DNA of 64,000 nucleotides, from assembly GCA_009602735.1 (NCBI GenBank), contig WELA01013860.1, positions 6,860-70,859 of the forward strand, written 5' to 3'. This DNA comes from Mesotaenium endlicherianum. Taxonomy: Eukaryota; Streptophyta; Zygnematophyceae; Zygnematales; Mesotaeniaceae. A program made the position numbers and the translations under genes. Position 1 is the first letter of the stretch, and every line of letters begins with the position of its first letter. The notes beneath the pieces are model-generated. The model ran no database searches. It was not told the origin of the DNA and worked only from the letters and a program-made list of their open reading frames with translations. Below are positions 1 through 11,410 of the stretch, piece by piece.

Positions 1-644
1 AGCTTGTTTTGCTTCAATACTTGAAGGACTTCCTTCCAAGTGCCTCGCATGCTCTTCAAGGGTCTTGCTGTAGATAAGGATGTCATCAATGAATACCACC
101 ACAAATCTGTCCAACATGGGCTGAAATATGGTGTTCATCATAGTCATGAAAGTTGCTGGCACGTTGGTGAGTCCAAATGGCAAGACCATGAACTCAAAAT
201 GTCCATATCTTGTCCTGAATGCCGTCTTCTCTATGTCCGGTTCTGCGATGCGAATCTGGTGGTAGCCGCTCCGTAAGTCAATCTTCGTGAAGTACTTGGC
301 TCCAACCAGCCGGTCCATGAGCTCATCCATGCGCGGCAGCGGGTATCGATTCTTGATGGTGATCTTGTTGAGGGCGCGATAGTCCACACACATCCTCAAG
401 GTACCATCTTTCTTCTTGACAAATAGCACCTGGGCTCCAAATGACAACTTGCTAGGTCGAATGAAGCCATGCTCCAGTAGCTCCTTGATTTGCTTCTTGA
501 CTTCGTCTAGCTCCGTGTATGACATTTTGAACGTAGGCCAAGAGATGGGCTTGCTTCCGGGCTCCAACTCTATCTTGTGGTCCACGAACCTTTTGGAAGG
601 TAGGCCCTTGGGCAATTCCGGGGAGAATACTTCTCTGTAGCCCT
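1..644 (-). pseudogene. Family C reverse transcriptase fragment
   Basis: The minus-strand translation of 1-640 gives the palm of a Ty3/gypsy reverse transcriptase: LPKGLPS, then [27 protein letters not shown] and the catalytic IDDILIYSK. It is cut by the window edge. It is related to, but clearly distinct from, the RTs of families A and D in this window. Confidence 0.85.
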
Positions 645-1632
645 TCAAGACTTCTTGGATCTCCTTGGGAACGGGGCTGCGTACACCCGCGTCGCCGGTA
701 CCCGTGAAGATGAAGGCACGGAGTGCTTGAAATCCAAGGTATCCACCTTTTGGGCCACTTCAATGATCTTTAAAAAGTCCGTCAAGTCGCGTAATTCCAC
801 TTCCTTTGCCACCTTGGGTTTGAGGCCAAAGATGTAGCGATCAATCTTCTCCTCGAGAGACATGTTGGGGATCTCAAGAGTGAGGGCGTGAAATCTGGAT
901 GTATACTCTTGAACGGACGTCGTTTGCTTGAGATGGTGGAGCTTTCCTCGGGCAATCTTCTCCGCATTGATGGGCATGAATTGCTTCTTGAGGGCCTCAC
1001 GAAAATCTGCCCATCTTGCATATGATGGTGGGGGCTCTTGGCCGAGCATGGGGTGCGCCATAGCTTGATATATAGCCGCTTGATAGTTACGCCACCATGA
1101 TGTTGCTGCTCCTCTAAGTAAGGTAACGGCAAAGGGAACGTAGTCCTCCTCGGGTACTTCAAGGAATGCGAGGTATGTCTCCACTTGGTAGAGCCATAAA
1201 TTCAGGTTGGCACCTTTCCCGGGGTTGAAAGTGTCGGGTTTGCCGGGCTTGATGAGTTTCCTTGCTCTCGTTGGNTGTTGGCTCTTATGGAGGCGCTTGA
1301 GCCGGGGCTGGATATTGAGCATTGCTTGCAATAGGGGCAACCATGGCAGCCATAGCTTCTCTTGACGCTTGCACGGTTGCTTCATAGGTGGCCAAGCCCA
1401 CTTGGTTGTGGACGGTCATTAGGAAGGCTGCCCACTCATTTGCGGGAACTCCTTGTGGTGGGGTCAACTTTGCTATAGCGGCTGCCACGGGATTTGACGG
1501 TGCTTCTCCTTGTGGTGCTTCTTGTTGTTGCAGATTTTCTTGAGTGGGCTCTTCCATGGGCGCTGGAGGAGGGTCTCTTGGAGAGGAAGGGCTTCCTTCG
1601 AAAGCTTGCTGTTGGTCTTGAGGATCGGCCAT
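645..1632 (-). pseudogene. Family C gag remnant
   Basis: This is the capsid-type gag of the family C element. A proline- and glutamine-rich N terminus (MADPQDQQQAF...) is followed by the retrotransposon gag fold, with the typical W-YQVETYL and SWWRNY patterns and a SVQEY-SRF stretch. A single N at about 1275 lies inside it. The sequence is a fossil with breaks; no zinc knuckle is visible before the RT region begins. Confidence 0.8.
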
Positions 1633-1669
1633 CTTCTTGTGCTACCAAAGTGCCTAGCGTTGATACCAC

Positions 1670-2173
1670 TGTAGTGAAACAGATAGATAAAGTACTTGGT
1701 GAAATATAACACTTTATCTATTCAAGACAAGGATCTTTGAACACAAGTGGTAGCTTCTTGAAAGAGAGATGGCTTCTTGAAAGTTAATATATTTCTGGAT
1801 TTTGGCAAGTACAAGAGTGATTCTGGAATGTCTTTCTCTGTTTTAGCTCTTGTTTATATACTTGCTACATAAGTAATTTCTAGGAAGGTGTATGTTGATG
1901 TGTTGGCACCCGACATTTCCCAAAATTTGCCACCTCTTTCTAGAATAATGTACACATGTCCTTTTGACCTAAAAAATGGCATATTTGACTTTTGCCACGT
2001 GGAGTTCTTCTAGGTCTTTCCTCTAACTTTGAAAATGCCTTAGAAGGTTCAAAGGACATGAACCAAGTCACTAGAGTACCTGTTCACACTTGAATCCACA
2101 CAATACTACTCCAAATATATTTGAAAACATTAAAATATATGCAAACTAATATATAATAACTCAAATCACTACA
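1670..2173 (-). repeat. LTR of family C (5' LTR in element orientation)
   Basis: The stretch begins TGTAGTGA and ends TCACTACA on the plus strand, a short inverted repeat with the TG...CA ends of LTRs. It is about 504 bp. Immediately outside the 1670 end, the minus strand reads TGGTATCAACGC, close to the usual initiator tRNA-Met primer site, which fixes the LTR boundary and element direction. Only one LTR is in the window. Confidence 0.8.
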
Positions 2174-2684
2174 TTAAGGCATAAAGCCTATGTGGAAGTA
2201 AGAAACTTCCGTCCTACTTCTGAGAACTACGGTTCTGTGGTTCAGGTGAATAGAAATTCCCAAGCAAATTGGGGATTGAGGCCTGTGAGGGCTGCCGGTG
2301 CTCAACCTGGAAGGGGACCCGGAGAAATTCTACTGTGCATGCAGTTGAGGAGTGGAAGATTCAAGACTCTACTACCCTGTGGAGCCTGCGGAAGGTTCTG
2401 ATTCAAGCCAGAGTCCACGAGGAAGTGAGACATTTGAGCGCACGAATAACCTGTGGAGTGAGCAACCGTCGGGAGACGAGTCTCGCCATATTGCCATGAA
2501 CGATGAGAATCCGTATAACACGCAAGCCTTTGTACCCAATTTGGGCAGAGAGCACGACCTGTGGGGTAAAGATAGTGAGTCTTAATCGCCATTCGAAATG
2601 ACTGGTGATGATAAGGATGAAAATCCTAAGTTCAAGCTGTCTACAAAGTGTTTTAGTGGACGAACCGGTGGAAATAGTCTCACT
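2174..2684 (+). pseudogene. Family B leader and N-terminal gag part, left of the hAT insertion
   Basis: This short segment lies between the family C LTR and the left end of the hAT element. Its last bases, GTCTCACT at 2677-2684, are repeated at 13589-13596 just beyond the other hAT end, which shows that this piece was once continuous with the gag sequence at 13597. The coding content is polar and unlike a known domain. It is assigned to family B only by this continuity. Confidence 0.7.
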
Positions 2685-2775
2685 CATGGTTACGCCGTAC
2701 GCGTATTTGACGCTCTTGATACGCTAAATTTAGCGTATCAAGTTGGTACATGCGTATCAAGCGTACGAAACTTTT
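2685..2775 (+). repeat. hAT left terminal inverted repeat and subterminal repeat array
   Basis: After the 17-bp terminal repeat come many copies of the hexamer GCGTAT/ATACGC, including a palindrome around TAAATTTA at about 2725-2740. The same motif is dense at the other end. hAT transposases bind short subterminal repeats of this kind, so these are probable transposase binding sites. Confidence 0.8.
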
Positions 2776-3480
2776 TGCACACCTGTGCGCCGCCCACGAC
2801 GCCGTTCGACGGCCGTTTGGTCCGGTGCTCAATGTTTTTCCATTTCAAAGTTTCTCGTCGACAACGTGGGACGGGGATAAAAATAAAGGTTGAACACAGT
2901 TCGATGAGTTAGGGTAGTCAATAGCGGGAACACCAGAACCTTCGTGCCTTTCAGTTTGGCTGTTGGCAAGCAAGAACTAATCGCTGTGTTAGGTGCAAGG
3001 ATATAATTTGCAGCATGTACACTAGTGACTACTGACTAGAGTCTATTTATTGTCATTTTTCGTGTATTCTTCATTCGTATGTAGAGTGGTATTTAAAACG
3101 AAGGAAGGCAATCATTTTAGCAGATCACTGTGGCGCGGCAAGACGCAAATAATAGGCTGAGAAAGAGTACCTGATAGCTTGCAGGTGATCACAATCTGGC
3201 TATCCTCAACTTTCAGAGCACCTCCCATGCATACCATCTTGTGCTCCTGAGTTTGGCAGGTGTGCACATAGGGCTGCCAGGCGTGTGCGAGGCGGACCGG
3301 GAGTTGTCCTTCTGGGCTTACACATTGCTGACCTCGTGAGCCCCGCACCGTCCCTCTCCACTCTTGCTTGCACTCCTCATCTCGCCTCCGCCGCCACGTT
3401 GTGCTCTTCCAGTAGCAGCACTGCCGGGATTGGGCTTCTGTGGCTGCTGCTTGCTGGGTGCCTGATTAGTGGCAACGTTA
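2776..3480. other. hAT interior without recognised gene
   Basis: No protein domain or RNA gene is recognised here. The base composition moves from AT-rich near the transposon end to GC-rich approaching the tandem array. The open frames present are short and show no family resemblance. Confidence 0.5.
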
Positions 3481-4650
3481 GATCATCTGATAGGGGAGGC
3501 AAGGGAAGGCAGAGAGGGTGTGCGAAAGGGAGCAAGCTAGGCAAGGGACGAGAGAGGAGGGAGGAGAGAGAGGGCAGGGAGGGAGGAAGCAAGAGGGAGG
3601 GAGGAGCAGGCAGGGATGTGCAGCGCTGCCTGCTGCTGCCTGCACACTCTCCCTTGCAGGCTCAGAGGTGTGCAGATGGGAGCAGGCGGGAGGAGGAAGG
3701 TGGTAGGAGGTAGGAGGTAGGAGGGAGGAGAGAGTGGGCAGGGAAGAAGGAAGCAGGAGGGAGGAGGGAGCGGTCAGGGATGTGCAGCACTGCCTGCTGC
3801 TGCCTGCACACTCTTTGTCTCTTGCAGGCTCTGGCAGCAGGCTCTGGCTTGTTGGGGTGGGCGGGGGAGTGGGGGGGCTGCTCCTCTCGCGGGGCTGGCG
3901 ATCGTGAGGGGGCTCCAACATAAGCATCTGCACCCCTTTTCGCCCTCCTTAGTGTGTCCAGGGGCTGTCCTCGCCTCCTGTTTTAGCGTGTGGAGAGGTC
4001 TGTGCAGGGGCTGTTTGGGGCAGGGCAAGGCAGGGCAGAGAGCAGACAGGCTGTGCAGAAGGGAGCAGGTTAGGCGAGGGAGAGGGAGGAGGGAGGAGGG
4101 AGGAGGGAGGAGAGTGGGCAAGGAGGGAGGAAGCAAGAGGGAGGAGGGAGGAGGGAGGAGAGTGGGTAGGGAGGGAGGAAGCAAGAGGGAGGAGGGAGCG
4201 GTCAAGGATGTGCAACGCTGCCTGCTGCTGCCTGCACACTCTCCGTCTCTTGCAGGCTTTGGCAGCAGGCTCTGGCTTGTTGGGGTGGGCGAGGGAGTGG
4301 GGGGGCTGCTCCTCTCGCGGGGCTGGCAATCATGAGGAGGTTGCAACATAAGCATCTACACCCCTTCTCGCCCTCCTTAGTGTGTCCAGGGGCTATCCTC
4401 GCCTCTTGTTTTAGCGTGTGGAGAGGTCTGTGCAAGGGCTGTCTGGGGCAGGGCAAGGCAGGGCAGAGAGCAGACAGGCTGTGCAGAAGGGAGCAGGTTA
4501 GGCGAGGGAGATGGAGGAGGGAGGAGGGAGGAGGGAGGAGAGTGGGCAGGGAGGGAGGAAGCAGGAGGGAGGAGGGAACGGGCAGGGATGTGCAGCGCAG
4601 CCTGCTGCTGCTCGCCCACTCTCTGCCTCTTGCAGGCTCTGGCAGATGTC
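3480..4650 (+). repeat. Purine-rich tandem array of about 430-bp units
   Basis: Two long units (starting near 3,952 and 4,380, period about 428 bp) and earlier partial units share blocks such as GGGGCAGGGCAAGGCAGGGC, GGAGGGAGGAGGGAGGAGAG and CTGCTGCTGCCTGCACACTCT. The last shared block ends in CTCTTGCAGGCTCTGGCAG shortly before the peroxidase exon, so the array probably grew inside an intron that was captured with that exon. The plus strand is strongly purine-rich. Long open frames on both strands here come from the skewed repeat and not from genes. Confidence 0.8.
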
Positions 4651-4694
4651 GATGTGCTGACCCCACCCACTCTTGCATGGCACGTGCCTGGCAG

Positions 4695-4790
4695 CCCGCA
4701 GCCGAGAAGTACCTGAACGACAAGAAGGCCTTCTTCCACGAGTACGTTGAGGCGCACAAAAAGCTCAGCGAGCTGGGCGCCAAGCTTCAG
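4695..4790 (+). pseudogene. Captured ascorbate peroxidase exon (C-terminal part)
   Basis: A 96-bp, phase-0 exon flanked by an acceptor (TGCCTGGCAG) and a donor (GTGAGC) encodes PAAEKYLNDKKAFFHEYVEA followed by HKKLSELGAKLQ. This matches the conserved end of plant and algal class I ascorbate peroxidases (E-KYA-D-AFF-DYA-AH-KLSELGA), closest in feel to the stromal/thylakoid and cytosolic forms. Ascorbate peroxidase reduces hydrogen peroxide with ascorbate. No other exon of the gene is recognisable in the window, and the exon lies inside a hAT transposon next to an LTR at 4879, so it looks like a transduplicated gene fragment. The exon itself has no stop. Functionally it is presumably a relic, unless spliced into a chimeric transcript. 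Confidence 0.75.
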
Positions 4791-4878
4791 GTGAGCTCCA
4801 TGACTAGCATGCCGTGCCTGGCCTTTGGCTTTGTCGCCCCTTTTTTGCAACCAGCCTCTGCCTGAATTGTTGATTAAT

Positions 4879-5597
4879 TGAAATGAATCGACTTACCAAA
4901 TAAGCAATTAACAATTAATACAGATCTTTATATCAGCAAGTAATCTTTATGGATTTTCCGTTAACTGATTTAACGGCAAAGGACAACACACTAGCAGTGA
5001 ACAATACTCGTAAATCAAATGCGAGTAAACTAGCATCAATAATGCAATCAGTAAACTCATACATAAGCAAGGTTAGAAGACAGTGCGTATCAATGGCTTC
5101 TCGCCTTGGATTCAGTTCTCTCTCAGTCAGCTGTACAAGAGAGTTGGCCTCGTTTCCAAATGCCGAACTTGAGAGCAATGCCTAGCATATGTACATGGAA
5201 TGAGTTTACTGTTCAACGGCCAGTGCGATGGCACCGCCTACCCGGGAGTTAACCACGTTGGTAGGACCTCGGTTAACCAAATCCACCGCCATCTCCCATC
5301 ATCCCGAATAGCCATCCATCATAGGGATGTCATCTGGCCATTCATCTAGCATACCACACTTAGATGCATATCGAGGCAGTTCGCTGCTACCGAGTACGGA
5401 AGTCAGCTGGCTGTCAAAGAATGTGTCAGCAACCTGACTTAAGCTGACTTCAGCCTGCTGCTTTCGGCTGAGTCATTAAACTGATATTAAATATGAAGTC
5501 CAGCAGATTGATTATTAACTAGAGTTCAGCAAGCTGGACTTATGTAACTCTTATATTTAAATGAATATTATATCAACCAATATACTGATTCATTACA
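4879..5597 (-). repeat. Family A copy 1 LTR
   Basis: The 719-bp LTR starts TGAAATGAATCG and ends TGATTCATTACA on the plus strand. It is about 90% alike by eye to the two LTRs of copy 2. The polypurine tract lies just inside it (AGTTGGAGGGAT on the minus strand, about 5598-5610). Its mate is missing. Confidence 0.88.
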
Positions 5598-5716
5598 ATC
5601 CCTCCAACTTAACATGTTGTCGCCTCGACAACACTGACACAGGGTACATAGGTTTCCCCAACTGAAAATACTGATCCCTCTCCCATCCAGCATGCTGTGC
5701 CCTTGGCCTTCCGCCC

Positions 5717-7384
5717 TTAGGAGGGAGATGTCCCTGGGGCCCTATGGCCAGGAGAGTCAGTCCTCCTCCTGTCTTGGGGTCTTCTAAAGCCTGTCAGAGA
5801 GGGAGGTTCCGTGTAAGGACCCGGCGGAGAACGCAGTAACTGTGTTGTTTCCTCCTGCACGGTCTGAAACTGAATGGAGGCAGCCTTCTCCTGGGCATCC
5901 CTCAAACTGACTGGTACATATATCGGCATCCCAGAAGGATGTTGCATGACATGAGCTAAGGGTACATGCCCTCTCTGCGAGGGAGATGCCGGCAGGCCTC
6001 TGGTTATTTCTCTAGCAGCCCTCCTGTCTGCCCTGTCTGATTGGGTCTCCGTGCCTCGAGATGGGCTCTGTCCTCTGGCAGTTCCCAGCCAAGTGATATC
6101 CTCCTCTTCAGCGAGTTGCTGCAGGGCCAACCCCGTCTTCTCCCTTACCGGGGATGTGGCAGATGTCAGAATCACGGCGGGGCTAGTGTCCTCCTCCTCG
6201 CCTTCCTCCTCGTCTTCCTCTGACTCCTCCTCCTCTCCGTCCCCGGGTTCTTCTGAGACTTCTGGGGTCTCTTCTGTCAGCTGTTCCAGCTCTTCTCGAG
6301 AAAAAGAATATCCTACTGACCTTCCCCTTTTGGGTGCTGGTGGGGGCTTCTGAGTCCGGACCCCATAGAGGTCCTTTTCCCCCTGCTTGCTTGCCCATTT
6401 GGCATAAGCGTGCTTTCCTTTTGAGAATGACTCTCGGGCCCTGCTTCTGTCCCCCTGCATCTCTTGGCTCATGCAGTCTCTGATTCCATCCAGTCTTAGG
6501 TCCCAAGCCGCAATGTGAGGGGGCAATACTATGTTCCCCTTTAGGTTTGTTAGGAAATCCTCATCCGTCGCCCTGTCATTCTGCTGGTCCCTTATGTTGA
6601 TGGTCATCCACCGCCAATCGGTGGGCTGTTGGAAGAAGGCGGGGTCTGTCCTTTTAAGAGTACAAGGGTACCAGTGCCCTGCAAAGTCGAGCTGACTGGT
6701 TTCCCTGGCCAAGAATTCCCAGCTCCTTCTCTCCACCTCATTATACATGGCCTTGAACCTGTTATGGGGTGTTGAGTCCTTGAAGCTGTCCGCGTCCATG
6801 GGGATCATCCTGATGACCCTATCTTCCCCTCAGATACCAGGAATCGATACAGCCCCTGCTTTGTTCACCTGGGCCATTGCCTTAGCCTCCCTGAACGTAT
6901 ACCCTACCATCCTGGCGTAATCGTGGTAGAGGAGGAGCCCCGTGCTGACCTCTATATACTTGTCAAAGTTTTCGGATGTCTCCCCTTCCCTCTGTAGGAT
7001 TTCTTTCTGCGACTCAGTGCGACTTCTATAAGCATACTTGAAGGCCTCCTCCAGTAGATCAAAGCCCTTGCCCAGCACTGTATAGCGGTATCTGCTGATT
7101 CTCCTCTGTTCTTCTTCTTCAGCCTGCTGCTTTCGCCTCTCTTCAGCTTGCCTCTACTCCTCTGCTTTCTTGGCCTCCTCTGCAACTTTTCTGTCCAGTT
7201 CTTCCTGCCTCAGTCTGGCTTGTTCCTCCTCCTCCATCTTCTTCTGTGCCTCCCGCTGTTGTTAGAGTCGTTGTGATTCCCGAGCGGAGATGGAGGATGA
7301 TTCGATGTCTCCACGGAATTGTAAGTATTCTGCATGTGCCTCTTCCGCCCTTCTCTTCCTCTTGAGTTCCGACTTTTTAGTCAT
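5717..7384 (-). pseudogene. Family A copy 1, third ORF downstream of pol (unknown function)
   Basis: Located between pol and the 3' LTR, where some gypsy elements carry env or accessory ORFs. The N-terminal third is a highly charged, probably coiled-coil region rich in Glu, Lys, Arg and Gln. A middle globular part contains the blocks EVERRSWEFLARE, QQPTDWRWMT, LPPHIAAWDLRLDG and SKGKHAYAKWA. The C-terminal part is acidic (runs of Glu) and then basic/proline-rich. No signal peptide or membrane segment is seen, so it is not an envelope protein. I do not recognise the family. The blocks are shared with the copy 2 ORF at only about half of the residues. The copy is broken. Confidence 0.75.
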
Positions 7385-8068
7385 CCTGCTCAATCATAAA
7401 CACAATGCAATTAGTGAAGTCATGATACTTTGCCGCTACTGAGTGCCCTTGATGAAGAGGAACGCGATCGGGAGAGTTCCTAGTGTGGAATACCTGGTGT
7501 GAGTGAATATAAGTGAAAAATTGAGTTAGAGAGCAAGTGAGAGTGAGCGCAGGTTGAATGTGTAATATGGTGATCAGAGATTTTCCTGCTGATCTCGAAA
7601 CAGAATACCACTCCCTCCAACTTAATTTTAAAAGTGGGCTGCCTGTCACAATTGTCACTAACTGTCACATCCCCCTCCAACTTATATGAAGACAGGACCT
7701 CCTGTCACCTTCCCATGTCTACTGAAGTGACAGTTAGGGCGGTGCCTCAGCCGCCCAAAGGTGGAACCGCTTCAACGCCCCTTTGGCATTGGTCAGCTGG
7801 TCTTTAAACTCCCAAGTGTCCCCTGAGGCATCGTAACCCTTCCATCGGATGAGGTACTTCATGACATATTTAGACGATCGACAGACCGAGCGAGCGTCTA
7901 AAATCTCATCGACCTCATATCGCCGTCCCGGACAGCGGGGACCGGGCCCGGTTGGACAAGTAACCGACCTGTGAACAGTGCATCACCTTTTATGTATGGT
8001 TCCAGGAAGGAGACATTAAACACCGGGTGACCCTTGTATTCCGCTGACATGTTCAGTTTGTAAGCATT
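7385..8068 (-). pseudogene. Family A copy 1, spacer and integrase/chromodomain end
   Basis: The part from about 7740 to 8068 corresponds to the chromodomain-bearing end of integrase in copy 2 and is degraded. The part nearest the third ORF is non-coding and contains two copies of a polypurine-type motif (CCCTCCAACTTA on plus, about 7611-7625 and 7671-7684) and several TGTCAC repeats. Confidence 0.6.
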
Positions 8069-9365
8069 CTAACCGACACGACGCACCACCGAATATGGAC
8101 CGTCCCAGACAGGGCCAAGCTTTTTCTTGACCACACCAGGTAGGTACAGGTGCTGAGAATGCAGTTTGACCAAATCGCCCTTAGAAAATGTCAGTTCTCG
8201 ACGGTGTTGATTAGCGTACTTTTGTTGGTTTTCCTGGACTTTGTGCAGATAGGGTGTCAGCAAACTCTTGGGTTAATTGGAGGGAGACAAAATTGTCATT
8301 TCCTTCAAGGTGAGTTAAAGACTCCCCAAGTACATCTAAAGGAGACTTAGGGACTCTACCCAGGCTCAGTTCAAAAGGGGTCTTCCTGGTTGACGCATGC
8401 ACCGCACTGTTGACCGCAAACTGGATTTGAGGTAACAGGTCATCCCAATTATCTTGTTTTTGGTTAATATATGCTCTCAGCACCTCCTGCACAACTCGGT
8501 CAGTTCTTTCAGTCTGCCCATCAGTCTGAGGGTGGTTTGCTGTGCTGAGCAGCTATTTGACTCCCATTAATCCCATTAAAGCTCTCCAGAACTTAGAGGT
8601 AAATTTTCAGTCTCGGTCTGAGATGATATTAGACGGTAGCCCATGTTGGCATACTACATGGTTGTAGAATTGTTTCGCTGTTTCGAGTGCAGTTACTTTG
8701 ACAGTTGTGAGGATGAAAAAGACCATTTTTGTCAGTTTATCCACGACTACCAGTATCGAATCATGCCCATTAGCAGTTCGTGGCAGTGTGACAGCCCAGT
8801 CCATGGATATAGTTTCCCAGCGTCCCGCTGGGATGGGCAGCGGTTGCAAGAGACCTCTCGGCGGTGTGTGCCTAGACTTATTTCTTTGACACTGATCACA
8901 GGACTTCACGTATTTCAAGACCTCCCGGGGCAACCCCTCCTAGTGATAATGTTTTGTCATGTTGCCAACAGTTTTGACCTGCCCCAAATGCCCACCCAGT
9001 AAACTGTCATGGGCTTGATTCAATAAAAGGGACCTTATTTCCAAGTTATTAGGAATGACAAGCTTCAGCCTGCCTGAAGTGGTTTCAGTCACCCAGACCC
9101 CTCCCTTAAGTTTATACCCGAGTGCAGTAGCACGACACACACCAGTAGTGGGGCTGGGCTCAAATGTTAGGTCTGAAAGGTAGGCTTTCCTAAGTTGTTC
9201 AAGGAAGGACTTTTTCACCTTTAGTGAAGTGAGTGCACACAGGACTTTATCTACAGCATGCTGACTAAAGTTCCTTTCTTGCAAGTCAGGTCTTCTAGAG
9301 AGTGCATCAACAGGATTCAACTTCCCTGATTTGTAGTCGATATGGACTTGAAATTGCTCCAGCAT
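8069..9365 (-). pseudogene. Family A copy 1 integrase region
   Basis: Recognisable pieces include the zinc-binding end ([11 protein letters not shown], then [14 protein letters not shown]), the core around [14 protein letters not shown] and ISDRD, and the C-terminal SH3-like part (GDLVKLHSQHLYLPG). The order and residues match copy 2 nearly throughout. Broken. Confidence 0.85.
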
Positions 9366-11410
9366 CTGGCTCTAGCGGTTCTCCCTCCTCGACAGCTTTG
9401 ACTTCTTCTGAAAGTAAGTCAGAGCTAGATGATCTGTAATCACCTTAAAGGCTTTACCATGTAACTGTTTGAGCACATGAATGATAGCTAGCAGCTCTTT
9501 ATCATGCACTGAGTAATTAATCTCCGCTGGATTAAAATTTCATAGATTCGTACAACATAGGGTGCCTCTCCTGCCGTACCTTACCATCCTTTGTGGTTTT
9601 GTCAGCAGGCTGCAACAAAATAGCACCCATGGCGAAGTCAGAGGCATCAGTGACCACCTGCACGGGTTAGCTGGGGTCATACACGGCTAGCACTGGGGCA
9701 GAACAAAGGGCATCTTTAAGGGTCTGGAAGGCAGCCTGTTGCTCTTCCCCCCACACATACCCTATGTCTTCTTAGTAAGGTCAGTCAGTTTACTGGCCTT
9801 TGTAGAATAGTTCTCAATAAATCTCCTATAGTAGTTAGCCAACCCAAGGAAGGATCTAGCTTCAGAGACAGACTGTGGTACTGGCTAGTCCCTTATGGTC
9901 TGGACTTTCTTAGGGTCCACACTGATGCCCTCTTTACTGACAACGTGGCCTAAGAATTCAATACTTTCCTTCAAGAAATCACACTTGCTCATTTTAGCAT
10001 ATAACTGAGTTCTTCTCAAAATGTCCATGACTGTCTTTAAGTGTTCAGCGTGCTGAGTCTCATATTTAGAGAAAATTAAAATATCATCCAGGAAAACTTG
10101 CACAAATTTATCCAAATAAGGCCTGAACATGTCATTCATAGCACCCATAAAGGTTGCGGGAGCATTAGTTAGTCCAAATGGCATCACGTTGAACTCATTG
10201 TGTCCATAACGTGTGCGGAAGGCAGTCTTGTGTTCATCCCCCTCAGCAATTCTGATCTGATAATAACCACTCTTGAGATCTATCTTACTGAACACCTTAG
10301 CACCAGACAGGGTATCAAGCAAGTCCTTGATTCTGGGTAAAGCATACTTGTTCTTTATCGTAATTCTGTTCAGGGCTCTGTAATCCACACACATCCGCAT
10401 ACTGCCATCCTTTTTCTTGACAAATAGGATGGGTGCGCCGTAAGGTGATTCACTGGGGGAAGTATAACCATTTTCCTCAAGCTCTGCAATCTGTGTTTTC
10501 AACTCTTCGCTCTCCACATAAGACAAGCCATAAGTGCGTTGCCAAGGTGGCTGACTACCCGGTAATAAATCAATCCGATGATCTACTTCCCTCTTAGGAG
10601 GTAGTCCTAGAGGCATATTAAATACATCCGTGTACTGAGCAACGATTTTTGCAGCAGTAGGGTGCTCCGGAGGACTTACCTTTTTCTCAACCACTTCTTC
10701 AGGTTGAGGAGGTACCTCTCTTAGCAGCAGACAGAACATTCTGTCTTCCTTCTGGTTCCAGCTTTTGACGAACTCCATTGCATTCAGCAACTTGCATCCT
10801 TCTGGAAGCCTCTTCTTTTCCTTCATTTGCCATCCACACAGGACAAGAGGAAGAGCACTGGTGGGTGCCAAGTCAGTCTGCCCATCACTGGCTCCTCTCA
10901 CTTTAACTGTACCTCTGCTCCAACACACTTCAGCTTGATGTCTATTAAGCCAGGACCTGCCTAGCACGAGATCATAAAAGCCAGTGTTGAGTACCTCAAA
11001 TGTAAGCGTTTCAGTTAGGACTGCATTGCCAGAACCTAGCTGGACCTCAATAGGCTTGGTTATAACTCCTCCCGGGATACTTGAGGCATCTCCAAGGAAT
11101 ATTTTCTATTCCCTTGGGTGACAGTAGGCAGCCTTAGCCGCTTAACTAAGTCCTTGTGAATAAAAGTATGTGACGCCCCTCCGTCAACAAATGCCCTCAC
11201 CTTCCTACCTGCAATCATGCAATGCAGTAGGATAGGGGGGACTGTCTTTTCCTGACTTTCGCATTGTTCTCCTGACGTAGCAAAGAAATGTTGGACATCA
11301 GGTGGAACAAGAGCATCCAGAGTGTGCACTCTCTGGACGTCTATATTGCTGATGGTCTCCTTTATCTGGTTGTCAGGCATGCATCTTGAATCCAGTCCAG
11401 CAGGACCCAT
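9366..11410 (-). pseudogene. Family A copy 1 protease, reverse transcriptase and RNase H
   Basis: The RT residues [33 protein letters not shown] and [11 protein letters not shown] are readable, preceded by a retropepsin-like region ([15 protein letters not shown]) and followed by RNase H. It is about 95% alike to copy 2 by eye. Part of a broken element. Confidence 0.88.

Larger units (their letters stand above)
1..2173 (-). mobile_element. Ty3/gypsy LTR retroelement, family C, broken, 5' part
   Basis: Read on the minus strand, this begins with an LTR at 2173-1670, then a primer binding site complementary to initiator tRNA-Met, a gag region (about 1632-720) and reverse transcriptase sequence running off the left edge. 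The RT part shows recognisable gypsy residues ([22 protein letters not shown]-like, [10 protein letters not shown]). The gag resembles that of family D at 61 kb (shared pattern around SVQEY-SRF and GLKPKVAKEVELRD), so C and D are related families. The element is degraded, with several breaks, and is an old copy. It lies next to family B leader and gag sequence (from 2174), so it probably inserted into B. Its other LTR would be left of the window, so no target duplication can be checked. Confidence 0.85.

Noticed and set aside
3285-4865. Several long open frames on both strands in the purine-rich region
   Set aside because: They arise from skewed tandem repeats lacking stop codons. The translations are repetitive Glu/Gly/Arg or Ser/Leu/Pro with no family features. 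Only the 96-bp peroxidase exon is convincing.
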